From: Chanodichthys erythropterus
Taxonomy: Eukaryota; Chordata; Actinopteri; Cypriniformes; Xenocyprididae
DNA length: 64,000 nucleotides
Reading direction: 5' to 3'
Assembly (NCBI RefSeq): GCF_024489055.1
Contig: NC_090228.1
Location: 5,956,199 to 6,020,198, forward strand
The position numbers were made by a program, and so were the translations under genes. The notes under the pieces are model-generated. The model did not search any database. It was not told the origin of the DNA and worked only from the letters and a program-made list of their open reading frames with translations. This document shows positions 36,941-48,553 of this stretch, piece by piece; the first letter of the stretch is position 1; each line of letters opens with the position of its first letter.

Positions 36941-37678
36941 ATGTCTTCAGAAAATCCTAACAAGGTGGTGACCTTCTTGGCCCCTCCACCTCCAAAAAAT
37001 GTGAACGGCTCCGGTTCAGACTCACTGGTGGGTGAGAAGCTAGACACGGAGGTCAGAAAGCGACGCCACACCATGGATAAAGATCTGAAGACGGCCGAGC
37101 ACAGATTTTTTAGGCGTAGCGTCATCTGTGACTCCAATGCCACAGCCCTCGACTTGCCCAGCAAAGCCTGCATCCTCACCTCGCCTCCAGACTGTGAGCA
37201 GTTTGTCGTGCCTGTGGTGCTGGGTTTGGCCCCTGATGTAAACATTGACACCCAATCGGGTGTTTCGGGCGTAGTTGTGGAAGAACATGCAGAGGACGGA
37301 AGAGGCGCTGGGGTTGATGGGATTGTGGAGGTACAGAGCCCATCTGTGCAGGATGTGGGTGCGAGGCAGGCCGAGGCCCTTGGGACGGTGGAGATAGAGC
37401 CCAGCGACGTGGGCGACAAGGAGCAGGAGAGCGGAGTAGCAGACAGACGTGAGGAGGAGGAGAAAGGGGTGGCGAAGGCCCGTGCTGAAGCAGAGCAGAG
37501 GGAGGCTGAGAAAAAGGTTCAGGATGACATCGAAGAAGTGGAGACCAAAGCTGTGGGAACCTCACCCGATGGCCGTTTCCTCAAATTTGATATCGAGATT
37601 GGACGTGGCTCGTTCAAAACTGTCTACAAGGGCTTGGACACGGAGACAACGGTGGAGGTTGCGTGGTGTGAACTTCAG
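36941..37678 (+). CDS. wnk1: wnk1, first coding exon (N-terminus and start of kinase domain)
   Basis: Encodes 246 residues of the WNK1 serine/threonine kinase, which activates SPAK and OSR1 and so controls Na-K-Cl, Na-Cl and K-Cl cotransport. Conserved blocks: GSGSDSLVGEKL (23-34), RRHTMDKD (41-48), EHRFFRRSVICDSNATAL (53-70), then a poorly conserved acidic stretch (111-200) with EEEE and an alternating KARAEAEQREAEKK run, then DDIEEVETKAVG (195-206), and the kinase start GRFLKFDIEIGRGSFKTVYK (211-230). The glycine-loop Lys (226) is the catalytic lysine peculiar to WNKs, and Cys 243 (VAWCELQ) sits where other kinases have lysine. The donor CAG, then GTAAGA, at 37678/37679 ends it. The N-terminal blocks favour WNK1 over WNK2-4; the a or b paralogue cannot be decided. 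The remaining exons lie beyond the window. Confidence 0.97.
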
Positions 37679-38520
37679 GTAAGAAACTATCCGCCTGTGT
37701 TCAGCCTTCATGTTGTTTGATGTGAACTTTATTTATTTTCTTTTGTGGTTGGCCAAAGGCTTAAAAGTGCTTTTGTGAAAGATCACTCAAGAGTGAAAGA
37801 TCAATTTAAAAATTAGTGCCAAACTTACAACAGGAAATCATGTTGGTGTAACTTGTTTGTGCAGTTTTGTGGTCATGGTTCTTATGGTGCCCTTACAGGA
37901 TGTGGGTGAAGGGAAAACTTTGGTGAAGTTGCAGGTTAGGCCCAAAACATACTGTATCCTATGACGCGTGATCTTTTTGTACATGCTTAATGAATGTTCT
38001 TAGTTCTGTTGTGATTCAGATAGACATGTTAACCAACTGGCTCAGCAAAGTTCTCTTCAAACTCCATCATGACAGTAGTTGACTTGAAATGAAAAAAGAA
38101 CAATTCTTTTTTTAATACTATTTGAAGTCCTGTAGTCCCTTGAAGGAGTGCTGAGAATGCAAAGCATGCTTGTGTTGCATTATGAATTCCTTTCATGATA
38201 AAAGTCAAGCTTAGGAATGCAGAAGTGTTTGCATTCACATTTTTTTCTTGAATGTAGATGTAGACTTGATTTCTTGTTATTTATTATTGCATTCCAAAAT
38301 GTGTCGAACTGCAAATTTATAATGAATTGCATTTTCAGCACTGCCACCAGGGGCACTATAGAATTTACGCAGTGAATTTACGCACTCAGTATCTACTCAA
38401 TATTTAAAGGCCCCCTATATAATATAATATAATATAATATTAACAGAACTATAATATTAATATTAACAAAAATCGTGTGTTGATATAGGTGAATTAACGA
38501 GTTCTTCAATAAAAACAATT
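37679..38520 (+). other. wnk1 intron 1, first part
   Basis: Begins GTAAGA. No repeat boundary recognised. An ATAAT-type tandem run lies at 38416-38440. Confidence 0.7.
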
Positions 38521-38528
38521 GTTATAAT

Positions 38529-39199
38529 TAGGGATGTCCCTATCAAGTTTTTTGTGTGCCCGATCCGAGTAATGAGTATCTGTTGATACCGAGTCCCATT
38601 CCGGTACCTTAAAGTTATTAAAAATCAATCCAGTGAATACAGGGACGTGCAGAGAGTTTCTCAGGTGAAACTCTTCCAATATAACAATTACTAAAGAAAC
38701 TGTAGAATTGAATAAACACATTGGTAGATGTAAACATGTTACATTGTAAACAGACTGTGTGGTCACAATTAGGAATATGAGACTACTGATATAAACTTCT
38801 TGTATTTTATATGTGCAATAAGCAGAATAATTGCAATAAAAAGAAAAAAAGTGAAGCTCGTGGTGTCAGAATGCCAGTCTCGGTAGGTAAAATAAACAGT
38901 AAATAAATTGCTTTGGAGTGATTCGTTACAAAAGTGCGCAAACATGCTAATTACAAAAGCTTGAACGTGTGTGTGTGATGCGCTAGAACAGACGTCTCGC
39001 GCATCATGTACGCACATTTGAACGACTTATTTTCCTTCTAATGGCAGCTGCAACATCCATTTGAAGCGGCATACTGCCACATACTGCATGATACCTGCAC
39101 GAAATAAAGGATCAGGCTTAAGATGGCCGATACCGATCAGTTAAAAAATGCTTAATCGGCCCTGATACTGATCCTTGAGATTGGCACGGGACATCCCTA
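38529..39199. mobile_element. hAT MITE with perfect target duplication
   Basis: Starts TAGGGATGTCCC and ends GGGACATCCCTA. The flanks are identical: GTTATAAT at 38521-38528 and 39200-39207. The interior has degenerate CCGATCCGAG/CCGATACCGATC words near both ends. No transposase. The perfect duplication argues for a fairly recent insertion into wnk1 intron 1. Confidence 0.93.
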
Positions 39200-39207
39200 G
39201 TTATAAT

Positions 39208-41345
39208 ATTAATTCAAACATTTTTATTAATTATATTAATAATTATATAATAATAATTGTAAGCCACAGTGGTAGCATCTTTTTTTTTTTATAGACTACT
39301 GTCATGGCGGAGCAAGTTAGCTAATGACAATCTGATTTAATGGCATAGACACCTTGAACATCGAGATTTGTTACTTCCAAACGCTAGGTCTTAAATTAAG
39401 TATGTTCAACCAGTCAGGATGTTGGTCAAACACTCACATCTGTGTTCAAATCTACTTATTTGCATTGATTAGCCTGTTACTCTCTTGACAGAGCTATTTT
39501 AGTGTCAAACCAGAGTTGAGTTACATTAGGCCAGAGTTGCTTTTTTTTAATAACACCTTGACATCTAAATATGACACATTAGGTCTTTGAAACTCAGTTG
39601 GATCTCATTACATATAAGCTCGAGTGTTTCCTCTGAATATCACAAGACCTTCTCTGTTTGTCCTGATATCTGGTTTCTACTCAGTATGGACCTTTCGTGG
39701 AGCAAGTATAATGGCAATGAGATAAAGATGGATTGTTGTTAGTTGCCTGGTGAAGATCCTTCCGCACAAACTGAACAGTTATACACACCGGTCAGACTGA
39801 TATTTTAGGCTGTATTAGTACTAATTCTAATTCCTAAGTGCTCAGATTTAAACTGTTATATGTCAAAGCATATACAGATGAAAGTGTGCAAAATATGCTG
39901 TGCGGTGGGGTGGAAGACTGTGGAACGTAAGATCGGATGGTTCCAGTGACGTCATGTCAGCACTGCCGGGATGAGGGGACTGAACCGATGTGCTTTGGTG
40001 AAAGCAAAGTAGCATTATGAGGTGTGGACACTTGCTAAAAGGGGGGATGTGCACTGTGTTTATAGATGGATCAAGGCCTTTAGAGCAACTCTAAGTAATT
40101 TAAGGGTCAGAGGGCTTGCAGGAGCAGAGGTCTGGCCACTGGAAACCACCAGGTTGCTTTGACAAAAGAAGGGCGAAGGAAAACAAGCAAGGAGAAGAGG
40201 GGGTGAGCAATGCAAGGACATCAGGGAGGGTTGCTTTGTGTCCGCCCCCGCTCTTTCTTTTGCTTTCTCTCCTTCATTTTCAGGACGATTTTGTAGTTGT
40301 AAAGTATTTTAAGTCTTACTGGACATCAGTAAAAGAGACTTTTCCAGGATGTATAATAGGAAAGAAGATTATCTCGTCAGGTTTGTTAATGGGCCATCTA
40401 AACTGCATTCCCTCCCAAAGCTGATTCATTTGCAGAGCAATTTTTTTTTCCTCCCATTTGGGATCACTTGGGAATCAGTTTCTTTCCATGGATTGACTCA
40501 AACGTTTCCTCCAATTTGTCTGAAGTTCTAATATTCTCCAGTTCTTCCATTAAGATTCAATTATTACATATTTAGTTGTAATTTAGTTACACTATTGTGG
40601 TATCAGTTGTTTGAATAGTGGCTTTGGTTACCCAGCATGCATCAGTAAATCCCTATCACTCTGAATATTTTTATTGGATTAAAAATGGGATGATGTGTTT
40701 CTCTTGTCCTCATAGGCTTGGTATGTGTGTTGAATCATAGATGAGCTAGTAGGATGACAAAGACTGACATCCCCCAATTCATTCTTCATGGATTCAGTGA
40801 GATGTAAGCAAGGGCTTTTTAATGGGAGCAGAGGCATCCCTTTACAATTTTGTTTTTCTATTCAGCTGAATTATAATAGTAAAGACATGAAAGGGCGAGC
40901 AAGAGCTAAATGTGCTGTGGAGAATTCAGTCGTTCACCAACCCCCCCCCCCCCCATCATTTGCATTTATCTCTCTGCCAAATGTTTTCCCAAAATGTCAC
41001 ATGTTAACAGAGTGGAACAAAGCAGGATGCAGTTATTGCATTTAGATTTGATGTTAATCTATACTTAAGAAGCACCATGTAGTATTACTCATGCTTATTT
41101 AACAAACCCCTGACCCTCAGTATTAAACATTGGTGTATAAGTGTCATGCACAGTTTGTGCTGCAAACATCAAATTGCTCAAATACCTCAAATTGTATGCC
41201 TGTTGAAGAAAGGTGTGGTGTTATCGAAGCGATTAGGCTTATGAATTTCATATGATTTTAAAAATCATATAGACTTCTGACTTGGGCCAGAAAGCAACCA
41301 GCCAACAACCCAGCCATTTACACAGAAAGTACCACTCACATTTTT
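39208..41345 (+). other. wnk1 intron 1, nothing recognised
   Basis: Includes a C14 run at 40941-40954. No exon found. Confidence 0.55.
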
Positions 41346-42960
41346 AGGGGTTCAAGCACGTAGGACTGAAACCCTATTTGTAATTGTTCAAATTTCCAAG
41401 GAGCAGCATTCTCCCCTAAAAATGATCAGGCAGACCAAACCGTAAGTCGTAGAGACTTTAAACTTTGAGTTCTGGTAGTATCTACACTGTCTACAACATC
41501 AGCAAAGCTCACCCTGATCGGCCTGACAGGGGCGTTACAGGGGTCAAAAGTATGAAATGGCTCATAACTCCTAAACTGTTAGGTGTAGGCTAAAGTTTCT
41601 TATATCATTGAAATCCTTGGGTCTTCGTTTGCTCGTGGTGAAATTTTTGGCTATTTTGGACTTTTTGAAAAATCTACTTTTGTGAACTAGTCCTAGGTTT
41701 TTGACCTGATCGGAACCAAACCAGTGCAGCAAGATTCTCTGGAGTCTGATTGTTAACAGTTATCAAAGAAAGTCGAATTTCCGATTCACGGTCCCTAAGG
41801 GCCGCCAAAATGTTTGAAGTGGGAGGAGCCACTTTTACTAAAATGGCTATAATTCATGAACGGAATGAGACAGAATTTTCACCAAACTTAGCACACCTTT
41901 GTAAGAGCTCATTCTGTGGTCATGTGAAAAAGGACATGGCAACTGGCCACTTGGTGATGATAAAGGGGGGGAAAAATGGAAAATCATTATAACTACTTCA
42001 CCGTTAGTCCGATCGACTTGAAATTTGTTATGCAGTGTCTTCATCCGACAATTACTGTCTATGAGGTCATTGACGCATCTCAAAAAACATGTCCGCCATC
42101 GGCCATTTAAGTTTGAAGCAGCTATCAGACAAGGTTAACGGAGGCCGATCAGAACAAAACTCGCTGGGCCTGTTTGACTCAAGGCCCTAGAGGTCTGTGA
42201 TAATATCGAAAGAAGTCAGCCACAAGAAAGGATTGTGTATCACGTGATTTTTTTTTCACGCACATCCACGACATTCATACCAGACATTCGTACTAGAACT
42301 CCTCATTCTGAGCAACTTTGCCTTTAGGACCGCCTCTGTCCATTGAACTGTTCATTAAATATTAGAGATTATTTCAGAAGCCAACTTTGGTGAACTAGTC
42401 GTAGGCTTTTGGCTCAACCTCAATAACTGCTTAAAAACCATATATTTCTTATGGAAAATTGTCTGTATTGACTGTAGGGCTGGGAGATATATCGAATGCT
42501 TTTGTCACGCGCATTTCGTCAGTAAAGCCGGTTCCCTGATTGCCGTTAAATCACCATCACCTGCTTTCAAATGGAGCGGCATTTAATAGACAGAGCCGTA
42601 GAACACTTACAAGCCATGCAATATCGCGTTCATATCGCAGATGAATCGCCGTCGTATTGAACGCGATATTGCGTGGCTTGTCAGTGATCTACGGCTCTGT
42701 CTATTAAATGCCGCTCCATTTGAAGGCAGGTGATGGCGATTTATCGTTAATCAGGGAACCAGCTTTACTGACGAAATGCACGTGACAAAAACATTCGATA
42801 TATCGCCCAGCCCTAATTGACTGTAACTGGTCTTTCCATCTATGATTAAGATGGTTACATGCTTGCTAAATAAAACATAATACCTTTTTACGCATGTGCT
42901 TGAAGGCCTTAAAGCACTTGAACCCCGATAATTGCTGCTCGCAGCTATATTGTTCTTTTT
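41346..42960. mobile_element. Dispersed repeat with inverted GGGGTTCAAG ends
   Basis: The left end AGGGGTTCAAGCACGTAGGA and the inverted GCACTTGAACCCC near 42914-42926, followed by GATAATTGCTGCTCGCAGCT, are the ends of a repeat common in fish genomes by recall. Inside, short words recur (GTGAACTAGTCCTAGG and GTGAACTAGTCGTAGG; AAATGGCTCATAACTC and AAATGGCTATAATTC), suggesting internal duplication. It is interrupted by the hAT MITE 42475-42815. No intact coding sequence. Confidence 0.55.
42475..42815. mobile_element. 341-bp foldback hAT MITE, near-perfect palindrome
   Basis: Starts TAGGGCTGGGAGATATATCG and ends CGATATATCGCCCAGCCCTA. The flanking ATTGACTG is identical on both sides (42467-42474, 42816-42823). 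The two arms pair over about 150 bases each, with few mismatches (for example TGGAGCGGCATTTAATAGAC with GTCTATTAAATGCCGCTCCA), leaving a loop of about 20-30 bases around 42645. Transcribed as part of wnk1 intron 1, it would make a long hairpin RNA. Confidence 0.95.
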
Positions 42961-45900
42961 GTTTCTTGTTCAATCATCTTCACTTTAGCATTCTGAATCC
43001 CAGTTTTTTTTGGTGAAGATTTGTGGTTCTAATATGATTTTAGTACCCTAATGGTGTGTAAGCTGGTTTGCATGCACTTCTCCACACATCACACACTCCT
43101 TTCTTCATGAGCTTTTCCAGCAGATGTGAGAAATGGAAACCACTTGCAATTAGTTGTATAAACATATGCTCACACAAGGTCCTATGTCCATATGCTGACT
43201 CCCTTCACAAATGTATACTTTGATCCAGATGCAAGTTGTTGACTATGCTTTTGACCCTAAACTATTTAAAACCGTACGGCTGTCGTGCCATCAGCCTTAT
43301 CGGCATATGCTAACTGTGAGATATCACAGTGCAGGAATTTGTGCGGGAGGTGTCTTAACGCTGAGTCGGTTAAAAGAGACATGCCCCAGAGAGAGTGTCG
43401 TCATCTGTGAATAATGCAGAGGATGTGAGGGGAACAGTTGAGGAAGAAATCCAATCCCATGGAACCTAGCCATAGCCGTTTCCCTTTTCATTGTTGAAAT
43501 CCATTTTTTTTTTTTTTCGAAGAAGTGAGAAAGACAAAGACAGGAGCTGCGCTTCCTTCATTTGCAAGCGCTAATCTCCTTCCTCATTTACAGTACTGAC
43601 CATAACTGTGTTTATCCATTGTGTGTCTTACATGGGCTGGAAGGGAAAAAAAGATGTCATCATAAGTGGAAATATACTGAGGGCTTTGCCATTGTGAGAT
43701 GCTATCTGATTGGCATTGGGTTTCGCTTGTGCTGTGTTTTATCTCAACTTAATGTGAATCTGTCTTCTTTTTTTTCCCAAGATTTTTTTTTTAGCCTTGA
43801 TAGTTGCACAATGACAGAAAAGTGTATGCAAAGCAGAAAATATGTGCATATAACACATACTCTGACAGATCTTTCCTTTAAGAGGCTGTCTTTCGTCGCA
43901 GTTTCACTTCTCACTATTCATGATACATCTATTTCCCCTAATGAGTCTCTGTCAGTTCCCCTCACATCCTCCATGTCATAACTTGACACTGGGTCCATAT
44001 TTAAAACTTTTGTAGCATTTTTTTTCTTTTTACACTTATAATGTTAGTCTAAGTTTCTCGCACCAAAATGAGCATTCTTGTTAAATAAATAATGATTAGA
44101 TGTTAATGATTGTGACATCAGTACCACTGCATTTAAACTGTTTTTGCTGCTTTGTTTCAGCAAATGGTTATTTAAAAGTTAGCATATGCCTAACATGGTA
44201 CTTTGAACTCTTTAAAGCACAGGTCCACTGTAAATACTTTGCAGGTAACATAAAGCAGGTTGTACTCCTTCCTAAAGAATGCGCAGTTCCATACAGCTGC
44301 TGGTCCGTCTACGGAGTTTTTGTTTCCTGCTGAGGCTTGTTGGAACCCACTCCTGTGCTCATCTCCTCTTTGAGATCCTGATCTATAGCATGTGATAAGG
44401 AACACTGTAATTCAAGTGTCAAGACTCTAGCTTATGAGGAAAATCAGGTTTGATCTCTTGCAGTCTTTCTTTATCATCACAGTCTCTAAGCCTAAGGTAG
44501 CATAAGTATGTTAAAGGTCACAATGGGAGGGCAGTAAATTCCTCACGTTTCACTGCTCACCTTGTTCTAACTGCCCCTCATTTTATTCAATAAGTCTTTT
44601 AAGATGCTGTTTATACACACACACACACAGTGCTATTACCGTTAAGTCTCTCCCTCTATTACCTTCACCCTACTGACCCCAATTGTTCTCATTTGTTGTT
44701 AGTTGTGCTTCATCAGTTAGTGCAGACATTTCTAATAGGGGTGCTAATCAATTAACTTTTAATCAAATTAAGTACATGATATACTGATTATTAATTAAAT
44801 ACATTGCAAATATTGATTCTGACTTTTCCATAGACTCATAAATTTCATAAATTTATTTCACAAAAGGACCCAATGACGTAGCAGATCCTAAATTTGGAAG
44901 CATGTAAACCTTGTATCCTGTATGGCGAGCATCTTGGAGGCTGCTCTTGTAGTGGCTTTTTGCAGAGTGGGCTGGTTGGACCCACAACTCCTCCCAGATT
45001 TCAGTGGCTGTTTCGCGTTTGCATTCTCTGGATTCTTGTGGCAGGACGTCAGCTTTAAAAGAGGACAAAAAAAAACGTAAAGGAGGGGGGGCATTCGATT
45101 GAAAGCGGACTCTCTCTCTGGTATTGTCTGCCTCACCCAACTAAAAACCAAGCTGAAAGCTCAGAATACCAATCTGGATGCAAGATTTTTTGGCTTTCAA
45201 AGAGCTGGTGAATGAAAAATCCTAAAGACCATTTAGCAAAGTGTTAAATGCAAATACGTGATATTGAGCTTGCCTAGCTCAAAGCATTTGCATTCCCATA
45301 TTTTAAGTACATTTTGGGCCAAGTCTAGTTTTCGACTTCTTTCTCGTTAATTAAAAGCTCAGACTTATTTAGTGAACAGCCTGATTTTCATGTGCAGATC
45401 ATATCAAATTTTGACTGTAAAACTAGAGCAAGCCAAGATATGTGACAGCCTACTGAGTTTATTCTTTCATCGGACCAATATGAGTGCATAACATGCTAAT
45501 TTAACTGAGAAAGTCTGGAATTTACAGAAACGGCTTTTTCCCCCATTGTCTTCCAAATCTCAGTACAGGTATGTGATCGCATTCCACTCAATCCCAAGGA
45601 ATTTGTCTTGTTTAATTGGAGCTGCAGCAGGCTGTTTCTGCTAAATGTCAGGGATATATTAGTGCTGTCACACCTATGTAAATGCAGTGCTAGAGGTGTA
45701 GCCTGAGCTGTATCAATGAGAGCTGGTGTTTATTGGGCTGTCAGGGTCTGTTATGTCATTCCAATGCTGTTAAACCCCATGTTGTGGGTACAAAAGTAGG
45801 ATGTCCTCTCTTGCCAGAGTTTGACTTATTTTAGGATGCTGAAACAAGCTTAGCTCATCCTGTGCAGTAGTACACATCATTTTGGAAACTTCTCTGTGGC

Positions 45901-48370
45901 CCTAAACCAGGTCGCAAGAATGCTTCTCTGTGCTAAAAAAAAACAAAAAACAAAAAAAAAAAACATTAGTGTATTCGAGAATTTCAGTTTTCTTCCCCCG
46001 TTTTCAGGCTATAAATAACAACACCTCATCTGCCGCTGTCGTTCCACTCCATGGTCAGAACTGGGGCAGACAGTTTTGGGTAATGACGTGGGGCAGAGTC
46101 GGCCCGAGGGAATATTTTAGCTCTCACATGAGCTTCAGGAATGAAAACCGAGAACTGTGACTCAATCTCAGTTGTACCCAACTGTCCGTTGACGCTCTTG
46201 ATTTCAGTCATGGTGACCCTGACTGTACACCTAGTCTCAAATGGCACAGCCAGTTTGTGAATTTTGCACACAGATTTTCACAATCTAAAAAGTTTTAATC
46301 TGATTGGTTAGTTTTATGCAACTTCCGGGAGTTAGGACTTAAGTTATTTTAATAAAGTACCAATTTGATAATGAGCAATTTTAAGGTAGAACTAATCACT
46401 GAATTTGCCAGGTTGGTGGTATTAAATCTTTGGAAGATAGACTTTTATTTGAGGTACTTGGTAGCTAAAATTCTAGATATCCACAAGCAAAACTGTATTT
46501 TGCTTTGTTTTTGTGTACCATATGAAATTGAGAAATCTATTATCTATTGAGAAATCGATATTTGCATGAAATTCTGGTGAAATCAGTTAAGATGACTGTC
46601 ACACATCTTCACGTGATTCTTTGTGGAAACAGATAGTAATTGTTGTTTAGTAAATATGGTTCTTCTGTATTTCACCTGAAATTGATAAAAAAGGGAATCC
46701 TTCCTTGTAAATCTACTTCCTACTCAGCCCCCAATGACCCTTCAACATTCCTCTCCTTCCAGCAGTTTTTCTGTCTTCTGCCTCTACTGTGTGGAATGTG
46801 ACAGTCAGGTGGCTGGTTCCTGCCTTTCTGGACGTTCCCACATAACGGTGACCTGACTGTGACCCTGCATAGGTTAGTGGGGTTAAAAGAGAGACAAGCA
46901 CCAGTGGCCGTCCGTCTGATTTAATTTATATTGCACACCAAACCACATATGTACATAATTTTTCTCCTTTTGGTTTAATTCTGAGTATAAATGTGAAGTT
47001 GATAGGATAAGCAGTCTAAAACATTTAGTGCACTTTCAGTCCACCTGCATCTTCATAAATATTGGAATATAGTGCTCTGCTCAAATGCTCACTCTGCACA
47101 GGAAGCAGTTGTGAATAGTGTAAGAAAAATCCTTCCTATTGTCTAAAATAATCTTCTAGGCTCTTGTCCATATGACATCCTCTCTGCTCTCATTGTTGAC
47201 ACTAAGCCTTTGGAACAGACACCAAGAGACAAAAAGAACGCAAGCTGGATAGTATAAAGAGGAATCCCTGCTCTCGTCCTTGTTGGCTCATCCTCATCGC
47301 TGCGAGTTCATCTTCCAGACAGAGCCGGTCAGAATGGCAGTGCCGTGACGCTCCACATGTGATTCCCCCGAGCTGAAGGAATGCAAGCCTGATGCCCTAA
47401 TCTGGTTCGCTTTGCTCTGGGGCTTGTGATTGCAAGAACAAACTTATTCTCTCCACTTTTCAGGCTTAATGGATTTGAGACAGCCCTGATACTGCCAGAT
47501 GATCAGTGAACATCCTGAACACCATAAATCTTGTTATGTCAGAGACTGAAAGCACTGTTGCCCTGTTCATTCTTGTCTGTATTTATGCTATACTACAAGT
47601 TTTACTTTAGCTGTGCTACTTTACATTTACTGTGCTACTTTGAACAACATCCAGTAATTTGGTCCTCCGCTGACAAAGTATCTTGTTTTGTTTTTTTCTT
47701 TACAGCTCTCTTGCTCTTGTCTTATGTTCTTGTTTTGCTGCTGTCTTTTCTATCTTTGCATTTGTATCATCAAAAAGGAAAAGGAAGCTTACAGCTTCCT
47801 GTGTGTAAGACATCTGATGAGGAAGCTCACTCTGTGCTGTTAATGCTTACAAACACCATGGCTTTTCCCCTAGATGGGTCAGAAATGCTTGCTTCCTTGT
47901 TCTCTTTGCTTTCTAATTTTAATGTCCGTCCTACAAATTAAATTTCACTTATCTGAAGTGTGGAGAAAAGGACTAACAGAGATTGAGTTGTTGGAGGTCA
48001 CAGTGTTGCACTTGGTTCTGTTTAGACTGCACTATCCTGCTGTATTAGGAGGTGTATGAGCTACATTCTCTATTGATAGTTGTCTGAATCACACCATTAT
48101 GTGTTTGCAAAACTGTGAACTCTGCTTGACACAACTGTCATTGTGCCTCAAATTGCTAATTTTAATAACGCGTCATATTACTAACATAATTTGAAGAGTG
48201 TCTTTTCAAATGCAAGTGATGTGTTGCCAGTAGCTTTACTACATTTAGCCCCTCTCCTTCAGCTATGTTGGAAAAGCTGTGACCATTGAGAGCATAAAAT
48301 GTAAAACCGAGAAAACAAGTTGTTGAATGTTGAACAAGTACATCAGGGTGCTTGTACTGTGCAATGATAA
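42961..48370 (+). other. wnk1 intron 1, mostly unique
   Basis: No exon recognised. Long chance open frames occur (for example 43562-43981 and 47531-47941) but are T-rich and featureless. A short CA run lies at 44615-44629 and an A-rich run at 45934-45963. Confidence 0.5.
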
Positions 48371-48549
48371 TTACCCCATGATTTACTCACTCTCAAGCCA
48401 TTCTAAGGTATAAGACTTTCGTCTTTCAGATGAACACAATCGGAGATGCATTTAAAAATACCCTGGCTCTTCCAAGCTTTATAATGGCAGTGAATAAGTC
48501 TTTAAAAGTAAGTCATGGGATAATTTTCATTTTTGGCTTAACTAACCCT
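48371..48549. repeat. Right half of a TTAA MITE
   Basis: Ends TTTTCATTTTTGGCTTAACT and AACCCT, followed by TTAA at 48550-48553. The body (ACACAATCGGAGATGCATTT, CTGGCTCTTCCAAGCTTTAT) is a known-looking fish repeat. The left terminus is missing. Confidence 0.65.
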
Positions 48550-48553
48550 TTAA

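Noticed and set aside
43562..43981. 139-codon open frame in wnk1 intron 1
   Set aside because: T- and Cys-rich, no domain, no splice context; expected by chance in long AT-rich introns.
47531..47941. 136-codon hydrophobic open frame
   Set aside because: Hydrophobicity comes from T-rich DNA (poly-Phe/Leu); no homology recognised.
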